Of a stretch of 64,000 nt of DNA, positions 17,473 through 29,200 are shown one piece after another (position 1 is the stretch's first letter; every line of letters starts with the position of its first letter). The stretch is taken from NCBI GenBank assembly GCA_902825215.1, contig LR782234.1, positions 5,597,001 to 5,661,000 of the forward strand. The letters run 5' to 3'. Source of the DNA: Pseudomonas fluorescens. Lineage in GTDB: Bacteria; Pseudomonadota; Gammaproteobacteria; Pseudomonadales; Pseudomonadaceae. The translations under genes and the position numbers were made by a program. The notes under the pieces are model-generated. The model was not told the origin of the DNA. It searched no databases and saw only the letters and a program-made list of their open reading frames with translations.

Positions 17473-18702
17473 ATGCAGGTTTACAAGGTTGGCGGCGCGG
17501 TACGTGATCGCTTGTTGGGGTTGCCGGTCACCGATATCGACCGGGTCGTCGTCGGCGCAACGACCGAAGAAATGCTCGCTCAGGGCTTCCGCCCGGTTGG
17601 CGCGGATTTTCCGGTGTTTTTACACCCGAAAACCGGCGAGGAATACGCCCTCGCCCGTACGGAACGCAAGAGTGGCCGTGGTTATGGCGGCTTCACGTTT
17701 TACGCAAGCCCCGAGGTGCCCCTCGAAGAAGACCTGATCCGCCGCGACCTGACCATTAATGCCATGGCCGAGGACGATCAGCAGAATCTGACCGATCCGT
17801 ACCATGGCCAGCGCGATCTCGAAGCGCGAATCCTGCGCCACGTTTCCCCGGCATTCGCCGAAGATCCTTTGCGTGTGCTGCGCGTTGCCCGCTTCGCCGC
17901 GCGTTATGCAGGCCTGGGCTTTACGGTTGCACCAGAAACGCTGGAGCTGATGCGCCAGCTCAGCGAATCCGGTGAACTGCAAGCCTTGACCGCTGAACGT
18001 AGCTGGAAGGAAATTTCCCGGGCATTACTGGAAAATCAGCCGCAAGTATTCATTGAGGTGCTGCGCGACTGCGGCGCACTGAAAGTGTTGATGCCGGAGG
18101 TCGACGCGCTGTTCGGCGTGCCGCAACCGGAAGCACACCACCCGGAAATCGACACCGGGCTGCACACCCTCAGCGTGCTGCAACAGGCGGCCCTGCACAA
18201 ACAACCGCTGACGGTACGCTGGGCCTGTCTGCTGCACGATCTCGGCAAAGGGCTGACGCCAGAAGAAGAGTGGCCACGACACATTGCCCACGAGCACACT
18301 GGGTTGAAGCTGATCAAAGCAGTCAACGAGCGCTTCAAGGCACCAAAGGATTGTCAGGAATTGGCGTTGCTGGTCGGCCAGTACCACACCCATGGTCACC
18401 GGGCGCTGGAATTGAAGGCTTCGACACTGCTGGAGTTGCTGCAAAGCTTCGATGTCTACCGTCGCCCGCAGCGTTTTGAGGAGTTTATTGCCGCCTGCGA
18501 AATGGACGCCCGTGGCCGCAAAGGCCTGGAGCAGCGGAGTTATCCACAGGCGGATTATTTGCGCGGTGCTGCAACCGCAGCGCGCGGTGTGGCGGTGCAG
18601 CCGTTGCTGGAAAAGGGATTCAAGGGACCGGCGCTGGGCGAAGCGCTGAAGCGCGAACGACTAAAGGTGATGAAAGCCTATAAAGACGCGGCGTCTGCAT
18701 AA
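17473..18702 (+). CDS. cca: Multifunctional CCA tRNA nucleotidyltransferase
   Basis: This 409-residue protein adds or repairs the 3' CCA end of tRNAs. The N-terminal nucleotidyltransferase motif is GGAVRDRLLG followed by catalytic Asp21 and Asp23 (TDIDR). The template motif RRDLTINAMA is intact. The C-terminal half carries an HD domain (LLHDLGKG, near residue 255), so this is the long, multifunctional gammaproteobacterial form with phosphohydrolase activity. The ribosome-binding site GGAGG lies 6-7 bases before the ATG. It is a single-gene unit followed by a REP. Confidence 0.96.
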   Translation: MQVYKVGGAVRDRLLGLPVTDIDRVVVGATTEEMLAQGFRPVGADFPVFLHPKTGEEYALARTERKSGRGYGGFTFYASPEVPLEEDLIRRDLTINAMAEDDQQNLTDPYHGQRDLEARILRHVSPAFAEDPLRVLRVARFAARYAGLGFTVAPETLELMRQLSESGELQALTAERSWKEISRALLENQPQVFIEVLRDCGALKVLMPEVDALFGVPQPEAHHPEIDTGLHTLSVLQQAALHKQPLTVRWACLLHDLGKGLTPEEEWPRHIAHEHTGLKLIKAVNERFKAPKDCQELALLVGQYHTHGHRALELKASTLLELLQSFDVYRRPQRFEEFIAACEMDARGRKGLEQRSYPQADYLRGAATAARGVAVQPLLEKGFKGPALGEALKRERLKVMKAYKDAASA

Positions 18703-18724
18703 AGCTTCGTCGGACCACAGCCCT

Positions 18725-18783
18725 GAGCCGACTCACTCCCACATTTTGGAACGCGCCCCCCCTGTAGGAGTGAGCCTGCTCGC
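18725..18783. repeat. REP sequence with partial inverted mate
   Basis: One full REP (CTGTAGGAGTGAGCCTGCTC type, 18761-18783) is preceded by a decayed inverted copy (18725-18741). It lies between the convergent cca and folK genes. Confidence 0.75.
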
Positions 18784-18799
18784 GATAGCGCCCCTGAGC

Positions 18800-19318
18800 T
18801 CAGTGCAAATCCGGAGGCGTAAGCTGCTGCCCTCGCCAGTCGAATGCCACCGGCGCCAATACCTGATCAATCTGCGCCTCGGCCCACAGCGTCGCGAAGC
18901 TTTTTCCCACACCCGGATGCACCCGATCCGGTGCAATCAGCGACAACGGCCACAGCACAAACGCATTTTTCAGAATTTCTGCCCGCGGCAGTACCAAACC
19001 ATCGAAATTGCCGGCCAGATCGCCGTACAACAGCACGTCTATATCCAGTGGCAATCCTTTGCGATCCGGAGCATAGCGGCCATTGTCCGCCTCGATGAAT
19101 TTCAGCCGCCGATCCAGCTCCATCAGCGGTAGATCGGTTTGCGCCGATACCACGAAATTGAAAAAAGGACCGCTCTTAATGCCCACCGGCTGGCTTTCGA
19201 ACACCGCCGAACAGCGGATATCCACCAGGAATGTCGCCAAAGCGTCGAGCCCGGCGCGCAAATGAGTTTCACGGTCGATATTGCTACCGAGCCCGAGGTA
19301 AACCTGAGTCAGCGACAT
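18800..19318 (-). CDS. folK: 6-hydroxymethyl-7,8-dihydropterin pyrophosphokinase FolK
   Basis: I chose ATG 19318, giving 172 residues that begin SLTQVYLGLGSNIDRE, the family N-terminus; the longer frame adds 26 uncharacteristic residues. FolK transfers pyrophosphate from ATP to the pterin in folate synthesis. Other family signatures are AVFESQPVGIKSGPFFN and PLDIDVLLYGDL. The start lies inside the end of folB, the preceding pathway gene, with a 10-bp overlap. Confidence 0.95.
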   Translation of the reverse strand: MSLTQVYLGLGSNIDRETHLRAGLDALATFLVDIRCSAVFESQPVGIKSGPFFNFVVSAQTDLPLMELDRRLKFIEADNGRYAPDRKGLPLDIDVLLYGDLAGNFDGLVLPRAEILKNAFVLWPLSLIAPDRVHPGVGKSFATLWAEAQIDQVLAPVAFDWRGQQLTPPDLH

Positions 19319-19665
19319 CCGCGCTCGATCTCCACACCCACGCCGCCCTTGGCCGCTGGTACCGCGCCGGGCTTGGTCAGTTTCAGACGAACCCAAGTGA
19401 TGTTGAATTCGTTCATGAGCACTTCGACCAGACGCTCGGCGAAGGTCTCGACCAACTGAAACTGCGCCTGCTCGGCAAAGGCCTGAATGCGCGTAGAAAC
19501 GCTGGCGTAGTCAAGCGCCAGGGTCAGGTCGTCACCGGCAGCGGCCGGGCGATTGTCCCAGGCGAAGCTCAGATCAAGTCGCAGGCACTGGCGGATGCCG
19601 CGCTCCCAGTCATAGGCACCAATGACGGTGTCGACTTCCAGGCCCTCGATAAACACTCTGTCCAA
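19309..19665 (-). CDS. folB: Dihydroneopterin aldolase FolB
   Basis: The start is a TTG at 19663-19665 giving 118 residues (M/LDRVFIEGLEVDTVIGAYDW). A GGAGAG ribosome-binding site sits 6-7 bases upstream, while no ATG is properly placed. FolB converts dihydroneopterin to 6-hydroxymethyl-dihydropterin and glycolaldehyde, the substrate for FolK next to it. Family features are GAYDWERGIRQ near residue 15 and the catalytic Glu/Lys region (VETFAERL, VRLKLTKPGAV). The gene is divergent from plsY. Confidence 0.93.
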   Translation of the reverse strand: MDRVFIEGLEVDTVIGAYDWERGIRQCLRLDLSFAWDNRPAAAGDDLTLALDYASVSTRIQAFAEQAQFQLVETFAERLVEVLMNEFNITWVRLKLTKPGAVPAAKGGVGVEIERGCR

Positions 19666-19739
19666 GCACTTCTCTCCGCTGCACGACAAGGGCGCAATGC
19701 GCCGTTAGAATCAGGGCGTCCTCGCCCGGAATAGTTAGC

Positions 19740-20309
19740 ATGTTTTGGTTACTGGCGATTCTCGCCTACCTGCTCGGCTCGCTGTCCTTCGCCATTTTGC
19801 TCAGCCGCCTGACCGGAAATCCGGACCCGCGAATGAGTGGCTCGGGTAATGCCGGCGCCACCAACATGCTGCGCCTGGCCGGTCGCAAACTGGCGATCCT
19901 GACCCTGCTGGGTGATCTGTGCAAAGGCTTGCTGCCGGTACTCATGGCAGCGGCTGTGGGCCTTTCGCTGCAGGATCAGGCGTGGATCGGCGTATGCGCC
20001 GTGATCGGTCACCTGTTCCCGCTGTATTTCCGCTTCCGTGGCGGCAAAGGCGTCGCCACCGCTGCCGGCATGCTGCTGGGCCTGTATCCGCCCGCCGCGC
20101 TGCTGGCCGTTTGCGCCTGGTTGCTGACGTTCTACCTGACCCGCACCAGCTCGTTGGCGGCGCTGATTGCCACGCCGCTGACCCTGCCGTTGCTGGCCTG
20201 GCAGGAACCGGCGGCACTGCTGCCGATGAGCGCGCTGACGCTACTGATTGTCTGGCGCCACCGCGGCAATCTACGCGACCTGTTTGCCGGGCGCGAACGG
20301 CATTTCTAA
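19740..20309 (+). CDS. plsY: Glycerol-3-phosphate acyltransferase PlsY
   Basis: This 189-residue integral membrane protein has about five to six hydrophobic helices. It shows the three PlsY signatures: SGNAGATNMLR near residue 36, the GHLFPLYFRFRGGKGVAT block near residue 90, and later loop residues. PlsY transfers acyl groups from acyl phosphate (made by PlsX) to sn-glycerol-3-phosphate, the first step of phospholipid synthesis. It lies alone on the plus strand between folB and tsaD, as in P. aeruginosa. Confidence 0.95.
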   Translation: MFWLLAILAYLLGSLSFAILLSRLTGNPDPRMSGSGNAGATNMLRLAGRKLAILTLLGDLCKGLLPVLMAAAVGLSLQDQAWIGVCAVIGHLFPLYFRFRGGKGVATAAGMLLGLYPPAALLAVCAWLLTFYLTRTSSLAALIATPLTLPLLAWQEPAALLPMSALTLLIVWRHRGNLRDLFAGRERHF

Positions 20310-20332
20310 ATAACGCCGTCGAGCGCCGTTCA

Positions 20333-21358
20333 TCACAACGCCGACAACTGCTCCATCGGCCAGCGCGCCTGCACGCTGATCGCCAGGGTTTCCTGCTGAC
20401 CGGCCTTCAGCCGCTGGCAACCGGCAAAGGCGATCATTGCGCCATTGTCGGTGCAGAATTCCGGGCGCGCATAAAACACATCGCCTTTCATATCGCCGAG
20501 CATTTTTTCCAGGGAAACCCGCAAAGCCTTGTTGGCACTGACGCCGCCAGCGATCACCAGACGCTTCATGCCCGCCTGTTTCAGCGCGCGCTTGCACTTG
20601 ATGGTCAAAGTCTCCACCACGGCCTGCTGGAACGCCAGCGCAATGTCGCTGCGGGCTTGCTCGCCGTCGTCCCCGGCGCTGACGCATTGCTGCCAGGTGT
20701 TGAGGGCGAAGGTCTTGAGACCGCTGAAGCTGAAATCCAGGCCCGGGCGATCACACATCGGACGCGGGAAAGTGAAACGTCCTGCAGTGCCCTTTTCAGC
20801 CAACTTGGCGATTTCCGGACCGCCGGGATAATTGAGGCCCATCATCTTCGCGGTTTTGTCGAACGCTTCGCCGGCGGCATCGTCGAGCGTCTCGCCGAGC
20901 AGGCTGTATTGGCCGATGCCATCGACCTGAACCAGCTGCGTATGCCCGCCGGATACCAACAAAGCGACGAACGGGAATTGCGGCGGTTTCGGCTCCAGCA
21001 TTGGCGCCAGCAGATGGCCTTCCATGTGGTGCACGCCAAGCGCCGGAATCCCCCAGGCGAACGCCAGCGCCTGAGCGCAAGACGCACCGACCAGAAGCGC
21101 GCCAACCAGGCCGGGACCTGCGGTATAGGCGATCGCATCGATCTCGGTGGGCACGCAGTCGGCTTCGGCCAACACCTGACGGATCAAGGGCAGCATGCGT
21201 TTGACGTGGTCACGCGAGGCCAGCTCGGGCACTACTCCGCCGTAAGCGCGGTGCAGGTCGATCTGGCTGAACAGCGCGTCGGCCAGCAGACCGTGTTCGC
21301 TGTCATATAATGCGACGCCGGTTTCGTCGCAGGAGGTTTCTAATCCCAGTACTAGCAT
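20333..21358 (-). CDS. tsaD: tRNA N6-threonylcarbamoyladenosine synthase subunit TsaD
   Basis: This 341-residue ASKHA-fold protein is the catalytic subunit that transfers threonylcarbamoyl to A37 of ANN-decoding tRNAs together with TsaB and TsaE. The metal ligands His111 and His115 are in VHHMEGH, and nucleotide-binding loops are visible (ETSCDETGVAL, LVSGGHTQL, VAGGVSANKALR-like GGVSANKAL). It is divergent from rpsU, a long-conserved pairing. Confidence 0.96.
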   Translation of the reverse strand: MLVLGLETSCDETGVALYDSEHGLLADALFSQIDLHRAYGGVVPELASRDHVKRMLPLIRQVLAEADCVPTEIDAIAYTAGPGLVGALLVGASCAQALAFAWGIPALGVHHMEGHLLAPMLEPKPPQFPFVALLVSGGHTQLVQVDGIGQYSLLGETLDDAAGEAFDKTAKMMGLNYPGGPEIAKLAEKGTAGRFTFPRPMCDRPGLDFSFSGLKTFALNTWQQCVSAGDDGEQARSDIALAFQQAVVETLTIKCKRALKQAGMKRLVIAGGVSANKALRVSLEKMLGDMKGDVFYARPEFCTDNGAMIAFAGCQRLKAGQQETLAISVQARWPMEQLSAL

Positions 21359-21557
21359 GGGTTTGCGCCTTGTTTAGGCTGAATTCGAAGGCGCGCATAA
21401 TAGTCGCCGCGGGATGCCCCGACCAGCGGTTTTCGATCAGAGGCTTTGCATTCCGAGCGATGAGGGGTTAACATCCGCAACCCTTAAAAACCGACGTCTT
21501 CAAGTGCTCTTTTGCCGCGAGGATGTTGACCCCGGTAATGAATGAAGGTAGCTCTGG

Positions 21558-21773
21558 ATGCCAGCCGTCAAAGTAAAAGAGAACGAACCCTTCGACGTAG
21601 CTCTGCGTCGTTTCAAGCGCTCCTGCGAAAAAGCCGGTGTACTGGCTGAAGTTCGTAGCCGCGAATTTTACGAGAAGCCAACTTCTGAGCGTAAGCGCAA
21701 GGCAGCAGCTGCTGTCAAGCGTCACGCCAAGAAAGTTCAGCGCGAACAGCGCCGCGCCGTTCGTCTGTACTAA
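21558..21773 (+). CDS. rpsU: 30S ribosomal protein S21
   Basis: This 71-residue basic protein ([20 protein letters not shown] to [14 protein letters not shown]) is ribosomal protein S21. It binds near the anti-Shine-Dalgarno end of 16S rRNA. It is the first gene of the macromolecular synthesis operon rpsU-dnaG-rpoD. A strong GC-rich hairpin follows 33 bp after the stop, which should lower transcription into dnaG. Confidence 0.97.
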
Positions 21774-22258
21774 TACACAGACGTTCGTAGCAAGCTTCTT
21801 GCCTAAGCCCGGCTCACTGCCGGGCTAATGGCATTTGCGTAAAACGCTTGATGCTTCACCGTCGACGCCGCAGATGCGACCGAGACAAATCCGCTTCACC
21901 GCGTCAGGCCTGGCTCTTTTGCCAGCGGTGCACGTCTTTTCTGACGAGCCTTTCAAGGCTACTGACGAGCACACCCACTGATTCCTCTTACGACGATCAG
22001 CCCAAGGCACCTCATGCGTGCCCGCTTTATTGAGCTATCCGAGGCCTTTTACCGGCCGTCAGCGGACTCAGCGCAACACTTTCAAATAGTCGAAGACTGA
22101 TAGGTATTAACGTCAGTGGATTTTCGGCAGATACACTTCCCGACAGCGATCACGCAGACGACACCGGTCGAGCCGCACATTTTGTGCGCTTCCAACAAAG
22201 ACCCGCGTCCGACAGCCTGTCGCAACGGACTTTTTGCAGCGCAGACGACGAGAACGCC
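21774..22258. other. rpsU-dnaG intergenic region, no gene seen
   Basis: These 485 bp hold the post-rpsU hairpin (21806-21826) and otherwise no convincing reading frame on either strand; the two 61-residue frames lack codon bias and ribosome-binding sites. A possible dnaG promoter area lies around 22080-22140, where the sequence is locally AT-rich (TTTCAAATAG, GGTATTAACG). I could not fix a -35/-10 pair. Confidence 0.6.
21806..21826 (+). terminator. Post-rpsU hairpin (partial terminator)
   Basis: Perfect 8-bp stem AGCCCGGC / GCCGGGCT with a 5-base loop, followed by AATGG rather than a T-run. In E. coli a terminator at this place lowers dnaG relative to rpsU; this hairpin is a candidate for the same role. 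Confidence 0.55.
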
Positions 22259-24223
22259 ATGGCCGGGCTGATACCCCAGAGCTTCATTGACGACCTGCTG
22301 AACCGCACCGACATCGTCGACGTGGTCAGCTCGCGCGTGCAACTGAAGAAGGCCGGCAAGAACTACACCGCCTGTTGCCCGTTTCACAAAGAGAAAACCC
22401 CGTCATTCAGCGTCAGCCCCGACAAGCAGTTCTATTACTGCTTTGGCTGTGGCGCCGGCGGCAATGCCCTCGGCTTTCTCATGGATCACGACAACCTGGA
22501 TTTCCCCCAGGCCGTCGAAGATCTGGCCAAAGCCGCCGGCATGGAAATCCCCCGCGAAGAAAGCGGTCGCGAGCGCAAGCCCCGGCAACCGACCGACTCG
22601 CCGTTGTACCCACTGCTGACCGCTGCCGCCGATTTTTATCGGCAGGCGCTCAAGAGCCATCCTGCGCGTAAAGCCGCAGTGGATTACCTCAAGGGCCGCG
22701 GACTGACCGGCGAGATCGCCCGGGACTTCGGCCTCGGCTTTGCGCCGCCGGGCTGGGACAACCTGTTCAAGCATTTGAGCAGCGATACCCTGCAACAAAA
22801 GGCCATGATCGACGCCGGCCTGCTGATCGAGAACGCCGAAACCGGCAAACGCTATGACCGCTTCCGCGATCGCGTGATGTTCCCGATCCGCGACACCCGC
22901 GGCCGGATCATCGCATTCGGCGGCCGCGTACTGGGTGACGACAAACCCAAGTACCTGAACTCCCCGGAAACCCCGGTATTTCATAAAGGCCAGGAACTCT
23001 ACGGCCTTTATGAAGCCCGCAAGAACAATCGCAACCTCGACGAGATCATCGTCGTCGAAGGCTACATGGACGTCATCGCCCTCGCCCAGCAAGGCTTGCG
23101 CAATGCCGTCGCGACGCTCGGCACCGCCACCAGCGAAGAACATCTGAAGCGGCTTTTCCGTGTCGTGCCGAACGTGCTGTTCTGTTTCGACGGCGACCAG
23201 GCCGGCCGCAACGCCGCATGGCGCGCACTGGAAGCCACTCTGCCGTGCCTGCAGGACGGCCGTCGTGCGCGATTCCTGTTTCTGCCCGAAGGCGAGGACC
23301 CGGACACCCTGGTTCGCGCCGAGGGCACCGATGCCTTCAAGGCGCGGATCAATCAGCATGCGCAGCCGCTGGCCGATTATTTTTTCCAGCAACTGACCGA
23401 AGAAGCCGACCCGCGCTCGCTCGAAGGCAAGGCCCACATGGCCACCCTCGCCGCGCCGCTGATCGACAAAGTGCCCGGAGCCAACCTGCGCATTCTGATG
23501 CGTCAACGCCTGAGCGAAATCACCGGACTGAGCAGCGAAACCGTCAGCCAGCTCGCGCAAAGCGCACCGCAGGAAGCGCCGCCCGCCTACGATCCCGGCA
23601 TCGATTACGACGCCATGCCGGACTACGGCGACTATCATCAGCCGCAGGCACAGGACATGTATGCGCCGCAGCAGGAGTGGACGCCAAAGAAACCCGGCGC
23701 CGGCGGCAAAAAGTGGGACAAGAAACCCTGGGACAAGAACGGCAAGCGCGGCGGCGATCGTGATCAGCAGCGTCCCCGCACGCCGATCGGTGTCGAATCG
23801 CCGACCCTGACCGCCCTGCGCACACTGCTTCATCATCCGCAATTGGCCAAGCGCGTCGAAGATGCCGGGCATATTGCTGACGAAAATCAGACCAATGCCC
23901 AGTTACTTGTGGCACTGCTCGAAGCCGTACAGAAGAATCCCCAGCTAAACTCATTTCAGTTGATCGCGCGATGGCACGGCACTGAACAGGGACGCTTGCT
24001 CAAGGCACTGGCGGAAAAGGAGTGGCTGATTGACGGAGAAAACCTTGAACAACAGTTTTTCGACACCATTACTAGCTTGTCAGCCCGCCAACGCGAGCGA
24101 AATCTCGAACAGTTACTCAGGAAAGCGCGGCAAAGCGAACTGAGCGTCGAAGAGAAAAATCAACTGCGCGACCTTTTAAGTCGCAATGTTTCCGCATCAA
24201 ACCCGACCTCAACTGGCGCGTGA
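22259..24223 (+). CDS. dnaG: DNA primase DnaG
   Basis: Start ATG 22259 gives 654 residues beginning AGLIPQSFIDDLLNRTDIVD, the normal primase N-terminus. The zinc-binding domain has Cys40, His43, Cys61 and Cys64 (CPFHKEKTPSF, YYCFGCGAGG). The catalytic TOPRIM core shows EGYMDVIALAQQG. A Pro/Gly/Lys-rich linker near residues 480-520 (AGGKKWDKKPWDKNGKRGG) precedes the C-terminal DnaB-interacting domain and is longer than in E. coli. It synthesises RNA primers at the replication fork. It is the middle gene of rpsU-dnaG-rpoD. Confidence 0.97.
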   Translation: MAGLIPQSFIDDLLNRTDIVDVVSSRVQLKKAGKNYTACCPFHKEKTPSFSVSPDKQFYYCFGCGAGGNALGFLMDHDNLDFPQAVEDLAKAAGMEIPREESGRERKPRQPTDSPLYPLLTAAADFYRQALKSHPARKAAVDYLKGRGLTGEIARDFGLGFAPPGWDNLFKHLSSDTLQQKAMIDAGLLIENAETGKRYDRFRDRVMFPIRDTRGRIIAFGGRVLGDDKPKYLNSPETPVFHKGQELYGLYEARKNNRNLDEIIVVEGYMDVIALAQQGLRNAVATLGTATSEEHLKRLFRVVPNVLFCFDGDQAGRNAAWRALEATLPCLQDGRRARFLFLPEGEDPDTLVRAEGTDAFKARINQHAQPLADYFFQQLTEEADPRSLEGKAHMATLAAPLIDKVPGANLRILMRQRLSEITGLSSETVSQLAQSAPQEAPPAYDPGIDYDAMPDYGDYHQPQAQDMYAPQQEWTPKKPGAGGKKWDKKPWDKNGKRGGDRDQQRPRTPIGVESPTLTALRTLLHHPQLAKRVEDAGHIADENQTNAQLLVALLEAVQKNPQLNSFQLIARWHGTEQGRLLKALAEKEWLIDGENLEQQFFDTITSLSARQRERNLEQLLRKARQSELSVEEKNQLRDLLSRNVSASNPTSTGA

Positions 24224-24237
24224 GGTCATAGCTCAGG

Positions 24238-24243
24238 TATAAT
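24238..24243 (+). promoter_or_regulatory. Candidate -10 box (TATAAT) upstream of rpoD
   Basis: A perfect TATAAT lies 48 bp before the rpoD start codon, just after the dnaG stop. No good -35 is visible at 16-18 bp upstream (TGGCGC is the nearest), so this may be an activator-dependent or weak internal promoter. Confidence 0.4.
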
Positions 24244-24290
24244 CCTCGGCTTGTTTTTTGCCCGCCAAGACCTTCAGTGGATAGGGTGTT

Positions 24291-26138
<1,848 letters not shown>

Positions 26139-26143
26139 TACCA

Positions 26144-26176
26144 GAACCCCCGGCCCAGGCCGGGGGTTTTGTTTTT
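26144..26176 (+). terminator. Rho-independent terminator of rpsU-dnaG-rpoD
   Basis: An ACCCCCGGCC / GGCCGGGGGT stem with a 2-base loop is followed by TTTGTTTTT, 6 bp after the rpoD stop. A textbook terminator. Confidence 0.93.
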
Positions 26177-26264
26177 ATGGCAGATTAAATTCTCCGCACC
26201 GCCCTTCCCCCGCCTACCGCGTCTACACTCGAACCAATCATCCCCGAGCCATAACGAGAGCGTT

Positions 26265-29200
26265 ATGCACAGACTGGCGCCCGTGCTTTTTTTGCTGTCA
26301 TTGATGATCTGGACCGCAACGGCTGACGCGCTGACTCTGACCGATGAAGAACGCAGCTGGCTGGCGGCACACCCGGACTTACGCCTGGGTGTCGACGCAT
26401 CGTGGCCACCTTTCGAGTTTCGCGACGATCAGAACCGCTATCAGGGCCTGGCCGCCGACTATATCGGCGTGATTCGCCAACGTCTGTCGATCAAATTGAC
26501 GCCGATCGAACCGGTCAGTTGGACTGTGGTGCTGGAACAGGTCAAAAGCGGCAAGATCGATCTACTGCCCGGAATCATGTCGACCCCTGAACGCCAGACT
26601 TACCTGTCGTTCACACGGCCCTATCTGGACTTTCCGATCGTCATCCTCGCCCATGTTGGCGGCGCTCAGCCGCGAAAATTAGACGATCTGTACGGTTTGA
26701 AAATTGCCGTGGTGGAAAATTACGCGCCGCACGAACTGCTGCGCACTCACCATCCGGATCTGAACCTGGTAGCCATGCCTAACGTCAGCTCGGCGTTGCA
26801 GGCATTGGCCACAGACGAAGTCGACGCAGTCGTCGGCGATCTTGCTTCCAGCGTCTGGAGCCTGCGCCAGCTCAAGCTCGACGGCCTCTACGTCAGCGGC
26901 GAAACGCCTTATCGCTACCAATTGGCGATGGCCGTACCTCGCGAGAACAAGGTGCTAGTGGGAATTCTCGATAAAGTCCTGGCCGACATGAGCCCGGACG
27001 AGATCAGCAGCATTCAGGAGCAGTGGGTCGGAAACGTACTCGATCACCGGACATTCTGGTCGGATCTGCTGATTTACGGTCTGCCAGGATTACTGCTGTT
27101 GGTGACGATTCTTGCCGTGGTAATCCGCATCAACCGCCGCTTGAGCTCGGAAATTGCCCGCCGCATCGACCTCGAACAGGAATTGCGCAGCAGCGAGTAT
27201 CACTATCGCGGCTTGGTGGAAAGCCTGTCGGCTATTGCCTGGGAAGCGCGGATGAGCGACTTCACCTACAGCTACGTCTCGCCCCATGCCGAGGATTTGC
27301 TCGGTTATCCGCAATCCCATTGGCTGATACCCGGTTTCTGGCACAACATCATCCATCCGGCCGACCTGACCCGCACGCAGAACTACTGCAAAGAGGCCCT
27401 GCGCGAGGGCCGCGATCACATCGTCGACTACCGAGTGATTACCGCCGACGGCCGCTGCCTGTGGGTGCGCGACATTGTCAGCCTCATCGAACATGGTCAT
27501 GAACCGGTGATGCGCGGTTTGATGATCGACATCAGCGAAATCAAGCGAACCGAAGAAGCGCTGCGCCTTTCAGAGCAGAAATTCGCCTCGGTCTTTGAAC
27601 AGTGCCCGGATATTCTGGTGATCGCGCGCCTGTCCGATGGCTGCCTGCTGGAAGTCAACGAAGCGTTTGAAGAGCAGATCGGCCTGAAAGCCAGGGACGT
27701 CCTCGGGCAGACCGCGACCGATCTGAATATCTGGGGAATTCCCGGTGTCGGCCCGGGACTGCTCCAGCGGTTGCAGGCGGGCAGCATCCGCAACCTGGAG
27801 ATGCCTTTTCGCCGCAACAACGGCCAAGTGTTCACCGGTCTGATTTCCGCCGAGCCATTCGATCTGGACGCCACCGCGGCGCTGGTGGTGGTCGTGCGTG
27901 ACATCACCCAGCTCAAGGAAACCCAGCAGCAGCTGCAAACCTCTGAAGAAAAATTCGCCAAGGCTTTCCATGCTTCACCGGATGGCTTGCTGCTGTCGCG
28001 CCAAAGCGATGGTCTGCTGCTGGAAGTCAACGAGGGCTTCAGCCGGATTACCGGCTTCAACAGCGCCATGTCGGTGGATCGCTCGACACTTGACCTGGGC
28101 ATCTGGGTCAATCTCAATGAGCGCAAACAGATGCTCGACTTGCTGCAGCGCGATGGCTTCGTTCGCGACTTCACTTGCCATATCCGCCGCAGTGACGGGC
28201 AGATTCGCCTTTGCGAAGTGTCCAGCCGGCCGCTGCCGATCGGCGAAGAAGACTGCATGCTGACCATCGCCCGCGACATCACCGAGCGCCACCTGATGCA
28301 GGAAAAACTGCAGCAGGCCGCCACCGTGTTCGAAAGCACCGCCGAGGGCGTGCTGATCACCGATACCCAACAACACATCAGCGCAGTCAACCGCGCCTTC
28401 ACCGAAATCACCGGTTACAGCGAAAGCGAAGCGCTTGGCCATACCCCGCGCCTGCTCGCGTCCGGCCTGCATGACAGCGCCTTTTACGCGGCGATGTGGC
28501 ACCAGTTGACCGCCGAAGGCCACTGGCAAGGCGAGATCTCCAACCGGCGCAAGAACGGCGAGTTGTACCCGAGCTGGCTGACCATCAGTGCGGTGCGCAA
28601 TCGCGACAAGTTCATCACCCACTTTGTCGCAGTGTTCGCCGACATCTCCAGCCTCAAGCATGCCCAGGCCAAGCTCGATTATCAGGCGCATCATGACCCG
28701 CTTACCGGCCTGCCGAACCGCACGTTGTTCGAAAGCCGTTTGCAAATGGCGCTGAACGGTCAGCAGGAAAACGGTGGTCAGGGCGCCGTGTTGTTCCTCG
28801 ATCTAGACCGTTTCAAACACATCAACGACAGCCTCGGCCACCCGGTCGGCGACCTGCTGCTCAAGGGCATCGCCATTCGCTTGAAAGAACAATTACGCGA
28901 TATCGATACCGTTGCGCGCCTGGGCGGCGATGAATTCATCATTTTGCTGCCCGGCCTGCAACAGGCCAGTGATGCCGACAACATCGCCATTAAACTGCTC
29001 AATTGCTTTGGCGCACCGTTTCAGGCCGGCGAGCATGAGTTCTTCATCAGCGCCAGCATCGGCACCAGCCTATATCCGCGTGACGGCTGCGACGTCGCCA
29101 CACTGGTAAAAAACGCCGACGCGGCGATGTATCGCTCCAAGGCCAAGGGTCGCAACCGCGTCGAAAGCTACACCCGCGACCTCACCGCCCAGGCCAGCGA

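Noticed and set aside
21848..22033. 61-residue frames in the rpsU-dnaG spacer
   Set aside because: No codon bias, no ribosome-binding site and no conserved features.
22403..23872. 489-residue reverse frame opposite dnaG
   Set aside because: Shadow frame; the primase zinc and TOPRIM motifs prove the plus strand.
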